Assembly: GCA_019307165.1 (NCBI GenBank)
Contig: JAFDKD010000021.1
Coordinates: 1 to 14,348, forward strand
Source of the DNA: Deltaproteobacteria bacterium
GTDB taxonomy: Bacteria > Desulfobacterota > DSM-4660 > Desulfatiglandales > Desulfatiglandaceae
Length of the DNA stretch: 14,348 nt
Reading direction: 5' to 3'
In this document: positions 1 through 7,483 of the stretch, one piece after another
Position numbering within the stretch: position 1 is the stretch's first letter
How the letters are laid out: each line of letters begins with the position of its first letter
The notes under the pieces: generated by a model
What the model saw: only the letters and a program-made list of their open reading frames with translations
Database searches by the model: none
Told to the model about the DNA's origin: nothing
Translations under genes and position numbers: made by a program

Positions 1-401
1 GGCCGGTCCGTGGACGCGGCGATTTCCGCAATCCAAAGGGTAGAGGTGTTCGTGCACAACAGCGTATCCCCGGGACACGCCTGGTCCAGTCGTCGAAATA
101 TGTCCTTTTTCTGCTCCATATCTTCAAATACACATTCAATGACGAGATCGGCGTCGGACACGGCCCCCTCCAGATCCGTTCCGACGGTGATCCGGTCCAT
201 GATTTCTTTCCTGGTTGAGTCTTCTATTTTTTTCTTGCTTATCTGCTTTTGGATAAAAGCTTCAATGGCGTGCATGCCCTTTTCGGCCTGCTGTTCGGAT
301 GCCTCGACCATGGCCGTTTGAAATCCACCTCTTGCGCAGACGATCCCGATTTGCGCGCCCATGGTGCCCATGCCGATAACGGCTACTCTATTGATGCTCA
401 T
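1..401 (-). CDS. 3-hydroxyacyl-CoA dehydrogenase, N-terminal part (cut by window edge)
   Basis: About 133 codons are visible; the gene runs off the left edge. The protein begins MSINRVAVIGMGTMGAQIG, a classic beta-alpha-beta dinucleotide fold with GxGxMG at residues 10-15, as in the NAD-binding domain of 3-hydroxyacyl-CoA dehydrogenases. It continues with the expected acidic end of strand 2 (VEAS), an ADLVIECVFED segment and a TNTST segment, both typical of this family. Its role would be NAD-dependent oxidation of a 3-hydroxyacyl-CoA to the 3-ketoacyl-CoA in beta-oxidation. The ATG at 401 has an AAGGAGG ribosome site about six bases upstream. Only 11 bases separate it from the stop of the dehydratase-like gene at 413, so it is the promoter-distal end of the same minus-strand operon. 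Whether a second domain or a fused enoyl-CoA hydratase follows cannot be seen. Confidence 0.9.
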   Translation of the reverse strand, partial: MSINRVAVIGMGTMGAQIGIVCARGGFQTAMVEASEQQAEKGMHAIEAFIQKQISKKKIEDSTRKEIMDRITVGTDLEGAVSDADLVIECVFEDMEQKKDIFRRLDQACPGDTLLCTNTSTLWIAEIAASTDR

Positions 402-412
402 TTTTTCCTCCT

Positions 413-1876
413 TCAGTCTTGGATATCAGCCAGTTCAAGTACTCGCTTTTTGTATTCTTCCAACTGCGAGCGCATGGCGGCATTCACCACCATCTGCTGA
501 TTAGCCGTAGGCGCTCCGCCCTGGGAGGACTCGGCCACCAGAATATTCCCGATCCCGGTCAGGTATTCCATCATGCGCATCATTTTCATACGCTTTTCCG
601 TGGACACCTCCGGGTTTGCCTTGAAGTACTTTTCAATCAAGGGCCCGATTACGGGATCATCCATGTCTTTCTGGGAGTGCATGCTCATGACGAGGCCGCC
701 GGAGATATCGACGCCCATCCGCGCACAGAACCACAGGGCCTTGCTTGCCTGATACTTGCCCACATTGGCATACAAGGCGTTTGGAAAAAAGTTGCCCGAC
801 TCGGTGGTGTACCCTTTCTGCGCGGCGCCCAGAAGGCACCCATAGGACAGTTCGCTTTCAAAGCTCATCTCGGAAAGCTTGTCCCGGATATGTCCCGCTT
901 TTCCCACGCCGTTATAATCCGCGATCACCGCGGACCCGCCCAGAAGAAGGTCGCGATGGCCGCATTTGCACGAAGATGTGACGCAGCGGAACGTGGGCGA
1001 TACCCTTCCGACAAGGGTATTCGTGTACTCAACCTCCCCGCACATGAAGACCCTGTCCCAGGGGACGAAGACGTCGTCGAAAAAGATCTGGCAGGCATTA
1101 TAGACGCCGTAGCGTTCGTTGCCGAAATCGCTGCCGGCCGCATCGGGCGCAAGTCGGCGAAAGTCGGGCGAAGGCAGTTGATGAACCAGCGTCAATCCCG
1201 GTGTGTCCGTGGGGACGGCGAATGAAACCGCATGGGCCTTCTCGTCTTCCCTCATCCCCCGGGTGGGCATAATCAAGGCCTCATGGGCAATGGAAGCCCC
1301 TGAAATCAGCACTTTTGCCCCCCGCACCACGATGCCGTCCTTTTTCTCGTCTACGATCCGGACATAGGCATCCGGGTTTTCCTGGTCCGCGGGCCGTTTG
1401 CTCCTGTCTCCTTTGGGATCGGTAATATAGCCTCCCACGGACAGGTCCTCCCGCTGGACCCTATCCCAATATGTGCGGAACCTTTTAGAATATTCCGTGC
1501 CGAGTTTCTTATCCATTTCAAAAGTAATGGATTCAAGCCCGTTTGCGATATTGCCCGACACGCACCTGGCACCGTGACACATCCCGTGCCGCCGCGCCAT
1601 GTCCCGCATCAAATCGAGGCGTTTTACAAACACATCGACGTCCCGGTAAAGGTGGGTGAAAAAATTGATCTTCTCTCCTGATATGTGGGATGTCGTCGTC
1701 AGCCTGTCCTGATGTTCAGGATCATGGGCAAGGTCGTATGCCAGCGCCACGGCCTCCATGGCCGGGCCTGTAATGGGATGATCCACCTGGTTTTCTATCT
1801 TTTTTCCCATCAGGTAGACATTGATGTCCATATCCCTGATGCTGTCCTTGTATTGTTGCCCGGTCATCAAAGCCAT
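413..1876 (-). CDS. 4-hydroxybutyryl-CoA dehydratase / 4-hydroxyphenylacetate 3-hydroxylase (HpaB) family protein
   Basis: A 487-residue protein, the usual length for this acyl-CoA-dehydrogenase-like flavoprotein family. The N-terminus (MTGQQYKDSIRDMDINVYLMG) is the family signature, and VLISGASIAHEALIMPTRGM (about 189-208), VPWDRVFMCGE (271-281), IADYNG (318-323) and ESSQGGAPTANQQ (449-461) are typical of the dehydratase branch. In an anaerobic CoA-ester operon it more probably dehydrates or isomerises a 4-hydroxyacyl-CoA via FAD and a [4Fe-4S] cluster than hydroxylates an aromatic with O2. The best-studied member (Clostridium aminobutyricum) ligates its cluster with a CX3C pair plus H-X6-C. 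Here the first pair is C100-X4-C105, and the second region has C303 but Phe296 where the His should be, with extra Cys298, Cys305 and His307 nearby. This suggests a divergent subfamily or altered cluster. The start has an AAAGGAGT ribosome site. The upstream MBL gene ends 24 bases away. Confidence 0.88.
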   Translation of the reverse strand: MALMTGQQYKDSIRDMDINVYLMGKKIENQVDHPITGPAMEAVALAYDLAHDPEHQDRLTTTSHISGEKINFFTHLYRDVDVFVKRLDLMRDMARRHGMCHGARCVSGNIANGLESITFEMDKKLGTEYSKRFRTYWDRVQREDLSVGGYITDPKGDRSKRPADQENPDAYVRIVDEKKDGIVVRGAKVLISGASIAHEALIMPTRGMREDEKAHAVSFAVPTDTPGLTLVHQLPSPDFRRLAPDAAGSDFGNERYGVYNACQIFFDDVFVPWDRVFMCGEVEYTNTLVGRVSPTFRCVTSSCKCGHRDLLLGGSAVIADYNGVGKAGHIRDKLSEMSFESELSYGCLLGAAQKGYTTESGNFFPNALYANVGKYQASKALWFCARMGVDISGGLVMSMHSQKDMDDPVIGPLIEKYFKANPEVSTEKRMKMMRMMEYLTGIGNILVAESSQGGAPTANQQMVVNAAMRSQLEEYKKRVLELADIQD

Positions 1877-1900
1877 GTCTTTACTCCTTTCTATACCCGT

Positions 1901-2632
1901 TCAGGGAATTTGCGGTTTTGTGGCGGAATCCATGTCATGGGTCGGAATGACCACGTCCGCCAGATCTTTGACCCTCATGGCACCGGCAAAGGCCTGAAAA
2001 CTGTCTATATGGACACCGGGTGTCAATACCGGCCACACTTTCTTCATTTTTTCCGGAGGTGAGAAGTTGTCCTTGATAGAGCAAAAGCCGCTCAGTACGG
2101 CGTTACCCGCCGATGTCAGGAATGACACGGCCTGTGTTCCGGGAGAGTGCCCCGGCACCTTGAAGACCTGGATGCCGGGGAACAGTTCCGCATCTCCCTC
2201 AACCGCCTTGAAGTTGACATCCTCCATGATGTTTCCCCTCAGATAAGATCCGAGAAAAAGGGGATGAGGATTGCGGGAAAAGCTCAATTCTTCCTCTTGC
2301 ACGAACACTTCCGCGTTTTTGCACTTGGGTGTATTGCCGCAGTGATCGAAGTGGAGATGGGTATGGATGACAACGTCAACCGTCTCAGGTGTTGCGCCGA
2401 CCGATTCGAGGGCGTCTTCGAAACTGATCAACTCTTCGTAATCATTGTACCAGTACCTGCGCATCATATCCGGAGGCGCGCCCGTGTCCACAAGCAGATG
2501 CTTGTCATTTACCTTGACGTACCAACTCACGATGGGGATCCAGATCTCCTTTTCGAAATTCATCATATAGGTCATCATGGATTTGTTCATTTTCATCTTG
2601 CCGAGCATCAGGGGCTTAATCGTGTAACTCAT
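1901..2632 (-). CDS. MBL-fold metallohydrolase (AHL-lactonase-like), atypical metal site
   Basis: A 243-residue metallo-beta-lactamase-fold protein of the lactonase/thioesterase-like group. The HxHxDH motif is H92-L-H94-F-D96-H97, the third-region His is H162 in PGHSPG, and a late His is H232 in IPTHD. The usual bridging Asp (a GD or ID at the end of a hydrophobic strand) is replaced: the segment reads AVLSGFCSIKDNF, with Phe183 and Cys184 where the Asp is expected. A second metal may therefore be lost or held by Cys184. Function is unknown; in this CoA pathway it could hydrolyse a thioester, lactone or cyclic diketone, which is inference. It sits between the acyl-CoA ligase and the 4-hydroxybutyryl-CoA dehydratase-like gene. 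The ATG at 2632 follows GAGGAGGT with a six-base spacer. A different, canonical MBL protein lies at 11340-12110. Confidence 0.88.
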   Translation of the reverse strand: MSYTIKPLMLGKMKMNKSMMTYMMNFEKEIWIPIVSWYVKVNDKHLLVDTGAPPDMMRRYWYNDYEELISFEDALESVGATPETVDVVIHTHLHFDHCGNTPKCKNAEVFVQEEELSFSRNPHPLFLGSYLRGNIMEDVNFKAVEGDAELFPGIQVFKVPGHSPGTQAVSFLTSAGNAVLSGFCSIKDNFSPPEKMKKVWPVLTPGVHIDSFQAFAGAMRVKDLADVVIPTHDMDSATKPQIP

Positions 2633-2660
2633 AAATGGACCTCCTCTTTGATGAGAAAAA

Positions 2661-2780
2661 TTTATTCCATCTGCGTAGCCGTCCCTTGGCGAAGACGGAA
2701 GCTGCTCTTTAGCGAAGCCGGGCGTGCCCCGGCAAAGCCGCCTTTTAGCGAAGCCGGGTCCTATGGGCCCGGATCTTTAT
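2661..2780. repeat. Intergenic repeat copy R1 (short form)
   Basis: A GC-rich, hairpin-forming block between the ligase and the MBL gene. It opens with TTATTCCATCTG, has near-repeated CTTTAGCGAAGCCGGG units at about 2709 and 2743, and ends in CCGGGTCCTATGGGCCCGG followed by ATCTTTA. That end is a hairpin with an 8-bp stem (one G-T pair) and loop TAT. The opening is shared with the copies at 6347 and 8638, and the end with the copy at 11219. Its right end runs into the ligase gene: the CTA in the loop region (2761-2763) is the ligase stop codon, and the last residues KDPGP are encoded by the repeat. Confidence 0.75.
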
Positions 2781-4458
2781 GCTCCTTGAGAAGCCTGTTC
2801 ATATCAATGGACCCCTTGGGCGTCAGGGGCATGTCGGACACAATCTCCACGATCGGGACCTTGTACGAGATGACATTGTCTTTGAACCATTTCTCGATGT
2901 CCTCGGCAACCGCCGTCGAGCCGGGGACCAGTTGGACAAAGGCCTTGGGAATTTCTCCTTTGACCGGATGGGGGATGCCGACAAAGGCGATATTGTCAAT
3001 GTCGGGGCACTTCCTCCCAATGGCCTCCATTTCCCCGGAAGAGACCTGAAAGCCCGACACCCGTATGAGATACTTCTTTCTTCCGTACCAATGGAGATAC
3101 CCTTCATCATCCAGCATGCCGATATCGCCGGTGTAAAACCACCCTTCGGGGCTGAAGTCTTCCGCCGTTTCCTTGGGTTTGTTCCAATAGCCTTTACAGC
3201 GCGATGGCGACAGGAGCGCAATCTCTCCCCGTGTTCCCGGCGGCAGTTCTTCCCGGGTATCGAAATCGGTTATCTTCACATCCACACCGATCCCGGGCGC
3301 TACGGTCCCGGCCAGGAATTCTTCTTTATGAGGCACTTCATAACCCACGCGGCCGCCATGCACACCCACGTTACAGACCTCACTCATGCCGAAACCATAT
3401 TTGACGATACGTTTGCCGAACGTGTCCTTCCACCGCGTGGCAAAGTCATGGCTGAGCCAGATCATGAATTCATAGGTCATCCAGTGCTTGACCGAGGATA
3501 GGTCGGCTTTCCGCCATTCGGGGTGATCGATCCATTCCTGATAAATGGGCGTCGTGGCCATGACAAAGTCCAGGTTGCACGTTTCTATGGCCCGAAGTAC
3601 CGCGACCGCGTCGTACCTGGCAAGCACCACAAGGCGAATGCCGTGGACGCAGGCCGGAAAAAAGGCCAGTGACAAGGCCCCCATGTGTCCGAGAGGCGTC
3701 AATGTGATGCTTGAATCGACATGGGTCAGATCGGAAGCCGTCATGCTCATCTGGTAGTTGTAGCATGCGGAAATGAGGGTGTTTCGATGGGTGTGCAATG
3801 TCCCTTTGGGCGGTCCGGTCGTGCCGCCCGTATACAGCACCAGTTCGTACTCATCCATGGATATGGGGATATCGGGCGGATTTGGCGGGTATGTCTCAAG
3901 CAATTCGAGAAACTCAAGGGTCCCGGGAAATGTCTGTTTCGGGGGCGCCATGACCGGGTGAAGGGGCAGGGTCGGGTTTTCAGGCAGGTAATCGTGAAAG
4001 CTGGTGACAATGACATCCCTGACCGATGTCTTTTCCCTCAGCCGCTCCACAACAGGATAGTTCAGGTCGAAGGCGAACACGAGCTGGGCGTCCGAGTCCG
4101 TCAGCTCGTATTCCATTTCCATGTCTTTGAAACCCGGGTCGGCCGTAAAAATGATGATTCCCAACCTTGCGGCGGCAATGTAAGCAATGCACCACTGGGG
4201 GCAGTTGTATGTGTACAAAAGGGCGCGGTCTCCCTTTTTGTACCCCATGTCCGCAAGGGCCGCGGCGAGCCTGTCGGCCGACTCATCCCATTCCTTGAAG
4301 GTCAATTCCCTGCCGTAGAAGTAAATGGCGACCTTGTCGGGCGTTTCCCCGGCATGCCGCTTGACGCATTCCGCAAGAGGGATTTCACCATAAGGGAATA
4401 TGAAGTTCTCGGGCACGCCGGCCGGCCAGTTTTTCTTCCATAGATCGTGTTTGTCCAT
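2761..4458 (-). CDS. AMP-dependent acyl-CoA ligase (ANL superfamily)
   Basis: A 565-residue acyl-adenylate-forming enzyme that would activate a carboxylic acid to its CoA thioester with ATP. The phosphate-binding A3 motif is YTGGTTGPPKGT at 209-220, A5 is GFGMSE at 355-360, A7 is FYTGD at 441-445, and the hinge/A8 region is VSGFQVSSGEME at 467-478. The A10 motif is unusual. Most relatives have TPxGK, with the catalytic Lys after the Gly, but this protein reads PLTPKGSIDMNRL (about 545-556), so the Lys precedes the Gly and Ser takes its place. I start the gene at ATG 4458 (MDKHDLW), which follows AAGGAAGG; an in-frame start 31 codons upstream has no such site. The final residues and stop lie in repeat R1. 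The substrate cannot be predicted; the neighbouring aldehyde oxidoreductase suggests that its acid product is activated here. Confidence 0.92.
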   Translation of the reverse strand: MDKHDLWKKNWPAGVPENFIFPYGEIPLAECVKRHAGETPDKVAIYFYGRELTFKEWDESADRLAAALADMGYKKGDRALLYTYNCPQWCIAYIAAARLGIIIFTADPGFKDMEMEYELTDSDAQLVFAFDLNYPVVERLREKTSVRDVIVTSFHDYLPENPTLPLHPVMAPPKQTFPGTLEFLELLETYPPNPPDIPISMDEYELVLYTGGTTGPPKGTLHTHRNTLISACYNYQMSMTASDLTHVDSSITLTPLGHMGALSLAFFPACVHGIRLVVLARYDAVAVLRAIETCNLDFVMATTPIYQEWIDHPEWRKADLSSVKHWMTYEFMIWLSHDFATRWKDTFGKRIVKYGFGMSEVCNVGVHGGRVGYEVPHKEEFLAGTVAPGIGVDVKITDFDTREELPPGTRGEIALLSPSRCKGYWNKPKETAEDFSPEGWFYTGDIGMLDDEGYLHWYGRKKYLIRVSGFQVSSGEMEAIGRKCPDIDNIAFVGIPHPVKGEIPKAFVQLVPGSTAVAEDIEKWFKDNVISYKVPIVEIVSDMPLTPKGSIDMNRLLKEHKDPGP

Positions 4459-4482
4459 GGTTTGCCCTTCCTTTGTGGTGGA

Positions 4483-4507
4483 CCCGGATAGGTTTTGCCC
4501 ATCCGGG
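4483..4507 (-). other. Stem-loop in the leader just before the acyl-CoA ligase
   Basis: A perfect 7-bp stem, CCCGGAT with ATCCGGG, encloses an 11-base loop that can add two more pairs. It lies in the 175-base gap (4459-4633) between the oxidoreductase stop and the ligase start, about 25 bases before the ligase ATG and just upstream of its ribosome site. No T tract follows, so it is not a standard terminator. It may be an mRNA processing or stability element. A TTATAT box around 4573-4578 on the minus strand could belong to a weak internal promoter, but no good -35 partner is seen. Confidence 0.3.
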
Positions 4508-4633
4508 GCGAAATGAACCGGAGGTGAAAATCGGTTCAACTTTGATCGCACAGGTCCCTCTTTGAAAAGGGTATATATAAGACAGGGAAGCGAGATCCGG
4601 TTAACGGGTCGTTCACTCGATCGATCCGGAATT

Positions 4634-6331
4634 CTAGAAGTTCAGGATCTTTCTTGTTTCGCTCTCGGGCACGTTAAAGACCCTTTGCTCAGGCGGCGGC
4701 AGTTCATCATGTATCTGGTCGAGCGGTTCCTGTGTGAAAAAATCGGGCAACCTGTCCGTTTCAGGGCCCAGGCCTGCAGCCCGGTTAAATGCCACTTCTT
4801 CCTTAAGGACCGATTTGGCCTGATCGGCCAGATCGTCGCTGGTCCATGTCAGTCCGCAAAAGCCGTTCAGCAGGTTCGTGATGTTATCCATGTTCGGCTC
4901 GGAAAACAGACACAGACCGGCCGTGTCCATGGAAACCGCCTTGATCTGCAGCAGTCTCGACGTTTCGATCATTTCCGAAACACTGTCCGCGGAAAAAATG
5001 ATCACACCCGTGTGGTCCGCGCCCTGGGGGCTGGTGGCATAGGACACGCCGGTGCCGATCTCTTTTCTGGGTTCGTGCGCGGGCACCCCCTGGCCTTTGA
5101 CCGTGGGTACGCGGCTGATGCCGAAAACGCGGCAAGTGGTTTCCGTACCCTGCCCCAAAGTCCTGCCCAGGGCCGTTCCCTCGGCGATTTCGTCAAGCAG
5201 GGCCAGTGCCCCGGGGCCGTCCCCGAAACTGAAGACCCCCGCGTCAGCGGAGACGCCCAGCGCCACGCCCACCTCGATGGTGTCCAGGCCAAGGTCATCG
5301 CAGCGATGTTCCATTTCCAATATGATGTCCAGATCATCGATTCCCAGGTTGGCGCCCAACATGGCCGAGGACTCGTATTCAAATCCGGAGGTCACATACT
5401 TGCCGTTTTTGTCGTGCATGACATTGGAGCAGCGGACCACGCACCCGGGCATGCATATGTGACCGAAACTGCCGCCCCGCTCAGCGTTTTGTTCAATAAC
5501 TTCCCTGCTGCCGATCTTGTTGCTTCCTTCAAAAGAGCCGGATTGAAAATTCCTTGTGGGGAGACTGCCGAACTTGCTGACCCAGGAAAGGCCTCCAAGG
5601 GTCCCGTTTTTGGAAACAATGACCGAAAACTTGCGCTCGACGACCTCCTTTGTAAAGGCCTTGCAGACCTCATGAAAGGCGTCCTTTTGCTTTGCCTCGG
5701 CCGGCTTGGTACCAGTATCGTCGATCACGATGGCTTTGACGCCCTTGGCCCCCATGACGGCCCCGAGTCCGCCCCGTGCGGCATGCCTTGCCGGGCGGCC
5801 TTCCGGGTCGGTCACGGCGACGGTTGCCGAGGCGAGCCGCATTTCTCCCGCCGGCCCGGTACACAGGATGCCGGCTTTTTCCCCATGTTCCCGGGCAAGT
5901 GTCGAAGCGGTGGCGTAATTGCCCAGGCCGGCCAGTTCCGGGGCCGGGAGAACGCTTGTTCCGTCCTTGGTCACCTTGATCACATAACATGCGCCCTTTT
6001 CGGCTGCGCCCTCCAGAATAACGGCCTTGATGCCCAGGCGTCCCAACTTGTGACCGGCAGTGCCGCCCACATTGGCCTCCTTGGTGCCTCCGGTCAGGGG
6101 ACTTTTGGCCCCTACTGAAATCCGGCCCGAATTCGGGGCAATACTGCCTGCAAGCAGCCCGGGAGCAAAAATGAGTTTATTCTCCGCGCTTAATGGATGG
6201 CAGGTGGGAGGTACTTCCGAATAAATGATATGGGAACTGAGCGCACGCCCTCCCAGTGTATCGAAATCGGAAGGCGCCTCTTCCATCTTTACTTTCAAAG
6301 TCGTCATGTCCACCCTGAGCAATTTTCCCAT
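4634..6331 (-). CDS. Aldehyde:ferredoxin oxidoreductase family protein (tungsten/molybdenum pterin enzyme)
   Basis: A 565-residue AOR-family protein. Residues 1-200 form the N-terminal domain: GKLLRVD, LGGRALSSH at 26-34, and the segment FAPGLLAGSIAPNSGR at 55-70. The [4Fe-4S] ligands are C293, C297 and C301 (CMPGCVVRC, spacing CX3CX3C) with the distal Cys474 in DTAGLC (469-474). DDLGLD (345-350) is the second pterin-contact motif. GFEYES (316-321) and SPQGADH (434-440) carry the acidic and His residues equivalent to the active site of Pyrococcus AOR. It would oxidise an aldehyde to an acid while reducing ferredoxin in the cytoplasm. The low-potential ferredoxin could also serve the dehydratase activator encoded just upstream. 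ATG 6331 follows GGGAGGTGA; the GTG at 6337 lies inside that ribosome site and is less likely. The substrate is unknown; the neighbouring ligase suggests that the acid is then activated. Confidence 0.93.
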   Translation of the reverse strand: MGKLLRVDMTTLKVKMEEAPSDFDTLGGRALSSHIIYSEVPPTCHPLSAENKLIFAPGLLAGSIAPNSGRISVGAKSPLTGGTKEANVGGTAGHKLGRLGIKAVILEGAAEKGACYVIKVTKDGTSVLPAPELAGLGNYATASTLAREHGEKAGILCTGPAGEMRLASATVAVTDPEGRPARHAARGGLGAVMGAKGVKAIVIDDTGTKPAEAKQKDAFHEVCKAFTKEVVERKFSVIVSKNGTLGGLSWVSKFGSLPTRNFQSGSFEGSNKIGSREVIEQNAERGGSFGHICMPGCVVRCSNVMHDKNGKYVTSGFEYESSAMLGANLGIDDLDIILEMEHRCDDLGLDTIEVGVALGVSADAGVFSFGDGPGALALLDEIAEGTALGRTLGQGTETTCRVFGISRVPTVKGQGVPAHEPRKEIGTGVSYATSPQGADHTGVIIFSADSVSEMIETSRLLQIKAVSMDTAGLCLFSEPNMDNITNLLNGFCGLTWTSDDLADQAKSVLKEEVAFNRAAGLGPETDRLPDFFTQEPLDQIHDELPPPEQRVFNVPESETRKILNF

Positions 6332-6346
6332 GTTCACCTCCCTCTT

Positions 6347-6621
6347 TATTCTATCTGTAAAACCTGGTCCTCTGGGCCAGTCGAAGATCCCGTGTAGCGG
6401 GGGTCAGAGTTGTTTGGCTATGCCATTTCGGTAAAGCGAACCATGAAGTGACTACAGTTATGAGTTATGAGTGACTGGCTTGGTGGAGGAGCTTCGCTCA
6501 TCCATCATATTACTTGCCAAAAAATCCTTAACTTTAGGCACTCTAGTCACTTCCAGGACTTGGTTGTTGCAAGGCCCCCTATCCGGATGGCCTCAAAGCC
6601 GGGAACTATGAATGTGTGTTC
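6347..6621. repeat. Intergenic repeat copy R2 (long form)
   Basis: This fills the gap between the activator stop and the oxidoreductase start, and is similar over its whole length to R3 at 8638-8920. Shared landmarks in order are a TTCTATCTG-like opening, AACCTGGTC, TTGGCTATGCCAT, CCATGAAG, GGAGGAGCTTCGCTCATCCA, TCCTTAACTTTA, TAGTCACTT units (two here, three in R3), GGACTTGGTTGTTGCAAGGC and a GCCTCAAAGCCGGG end. The GGAGGAGC/GCTC block (6482-6506) forms an 11-bp stem with one mismatch. The right end overlaps the activator gene and supplies its stop codon (CTA at 6606-6608). Confidence 0.8.
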
Positions 6622-7421
6622 TCTAACCGTCCGACCCCTGACAGCTCACTTATCTGTTCCCGTGCGATCCGGGCGGCACCCAGGGCCGCGGTTATCTGCG
6701 GTTCGCGAGGTGTCAGGATTGTACAGCCGCTGACTCTTTCAAGGGCCTTGGCCACGCCGATGTTCATGGCGACGCCCCCGGTAAATACTACCGATGTCGC
6801 GTCGCCGATAAACCTCTGGGCCAGGGAGTAAACGCGTTTCGAGACGGCCGTAAAGATGCCTGATATGATCTCCTTTTCCTCCGCGCCCCGGCTGATATGA
6901 TTGATCACTTCCGTCTCCGCAAACACCGTGCAGACACTGCTTATCTCTTCCCCGTCGCTTGTCGTATCTCCGGCCTCGGAAAAGGTGTCGAGATTCATGT
7001 CGAAGATACCGGCCATTAATTCCAGGTAGCGCCCCGTGCCTGCGGCGCATTTGTCGTTCATGGCAAAGGATAGAATCGTTCCCTCTTTTTTCAGTTTGAT
7101 CACCTTGAAATCCTGCCCGCCGATGTCGATAATCACCTCGGCCTCGGGAAAAAGGCTTCTGATGCCTTTTCCCTGGCAGCTGATCTCGGATACTTTTTTT
7201 GCGGATTCCACCGAGTGTCGCCCGTAGCCGGTGGCTACCAGGAATGCGATGTCGTCCGGAACAAGTTGAATGTCCGCCAGTCCGAGTTCCATGATTTGTT
7301 CGCCGGCTTTGCCGGAATTCGCGCCGGTGGGGATGACATAGTGCCCGGCAATCCCGTCTTGGCCCAGAAAGACCAATTTCGTTGATTTTGAACCAATATC
7401 TAATCCTGCTGCATAGGCCAT
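6606..7421 (-). CDS. 2-hydroxyacyl-CoA dehydratase activator ATPase (BadF/BadG/BcrA/BcrD, HgdC-like)
   Basis: A 271-residue member of the ASKHA ATPase family, close in length to the 260-residue HgdC activator. It starts AAGLDIGSKSTK (phosphate-1 motif, 4-15), has IDIGGQDFK (98-106) and the FAMNDKCAAGTGRYLE segment (119-134), and ends with FTGGVAMNIGV (213-223), the adenosine-binding region. Cys125 and Cys164 match the two Cys with which each HgdC subunit contributes to one [4Fe-4S] cluster bridging the homodimer. It would use ATP hydrolysis to push one low-potential electron from ferredoxin or flavodoxin into the dehydratase encoded just upstream. Only one such ATPase is present, whereas class I benzoyl-CoA reductases need two different ones, so the dehydratase reading is preferred. 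The start has an AAGGAA site 11 bases upstream. The last codons and stop overlap repeat R2. Confidence 0.93.
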   Translation of the reverse strand: MAYAAGLDIGSKSTKLVFLGQDGIAGHYVIPTGANSGKAGEQIMELGLADIQLVPDDIAFLVATGYGRHSVESAKKVSEISCQGKGIRSLFPEAEVIIDIGGQDFKVIKLKKEGTILSFAMNDKCAAGTGRYLELMAGIFDMNLDTFSEAGDTTSDGEEISSVCTVFAETEVINHISRGAEEKEIISGIFTAVSKRVYSLAQRFIGDATSVVFTGGVAMNIGVAKALERVSGCTILTPREPQITAALGAARIAREQISELSGVGRLENTHS

Positions 7422-7483
7422 GATTTCGGATATTCCTTCATTGAGTATAGTGCTCTAGCGTGACCGGCGTTCCGGAATAGACG

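Noticed and set aside
419..1225. Plus-strand open frame of 268 codons
   Set aside because: It is the complement of the 4-hydroxybutyryl-CoA dehydratase-like gene, with no motifs or start signal.
413..1876. Reading the HpaB-family gene as an oxygen-dependent aromatic hydroxylase
   Set aside because: The neighbours are oxygen-sensitive anaerobic enzymes, no flavin reductase partner is seen, and the Cys-rich segments are typical of the dehydratase branch.
2147..3501. Plus-strand open frames of 300 and 240 codons over the MBL/ligase junction
   Set aside because: They cross repeat R1 and lie opposite two well-supported genes; their translations resemble no protein family.
4562..6118. Plus-strand open frame of 518 codons
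   Set aside because: It lies opposite the AOR gene, shows no recognisable domain, has low-complexity mirror composition and lacks a ribosome site. The AOR reading on the other strand is unambiguous.
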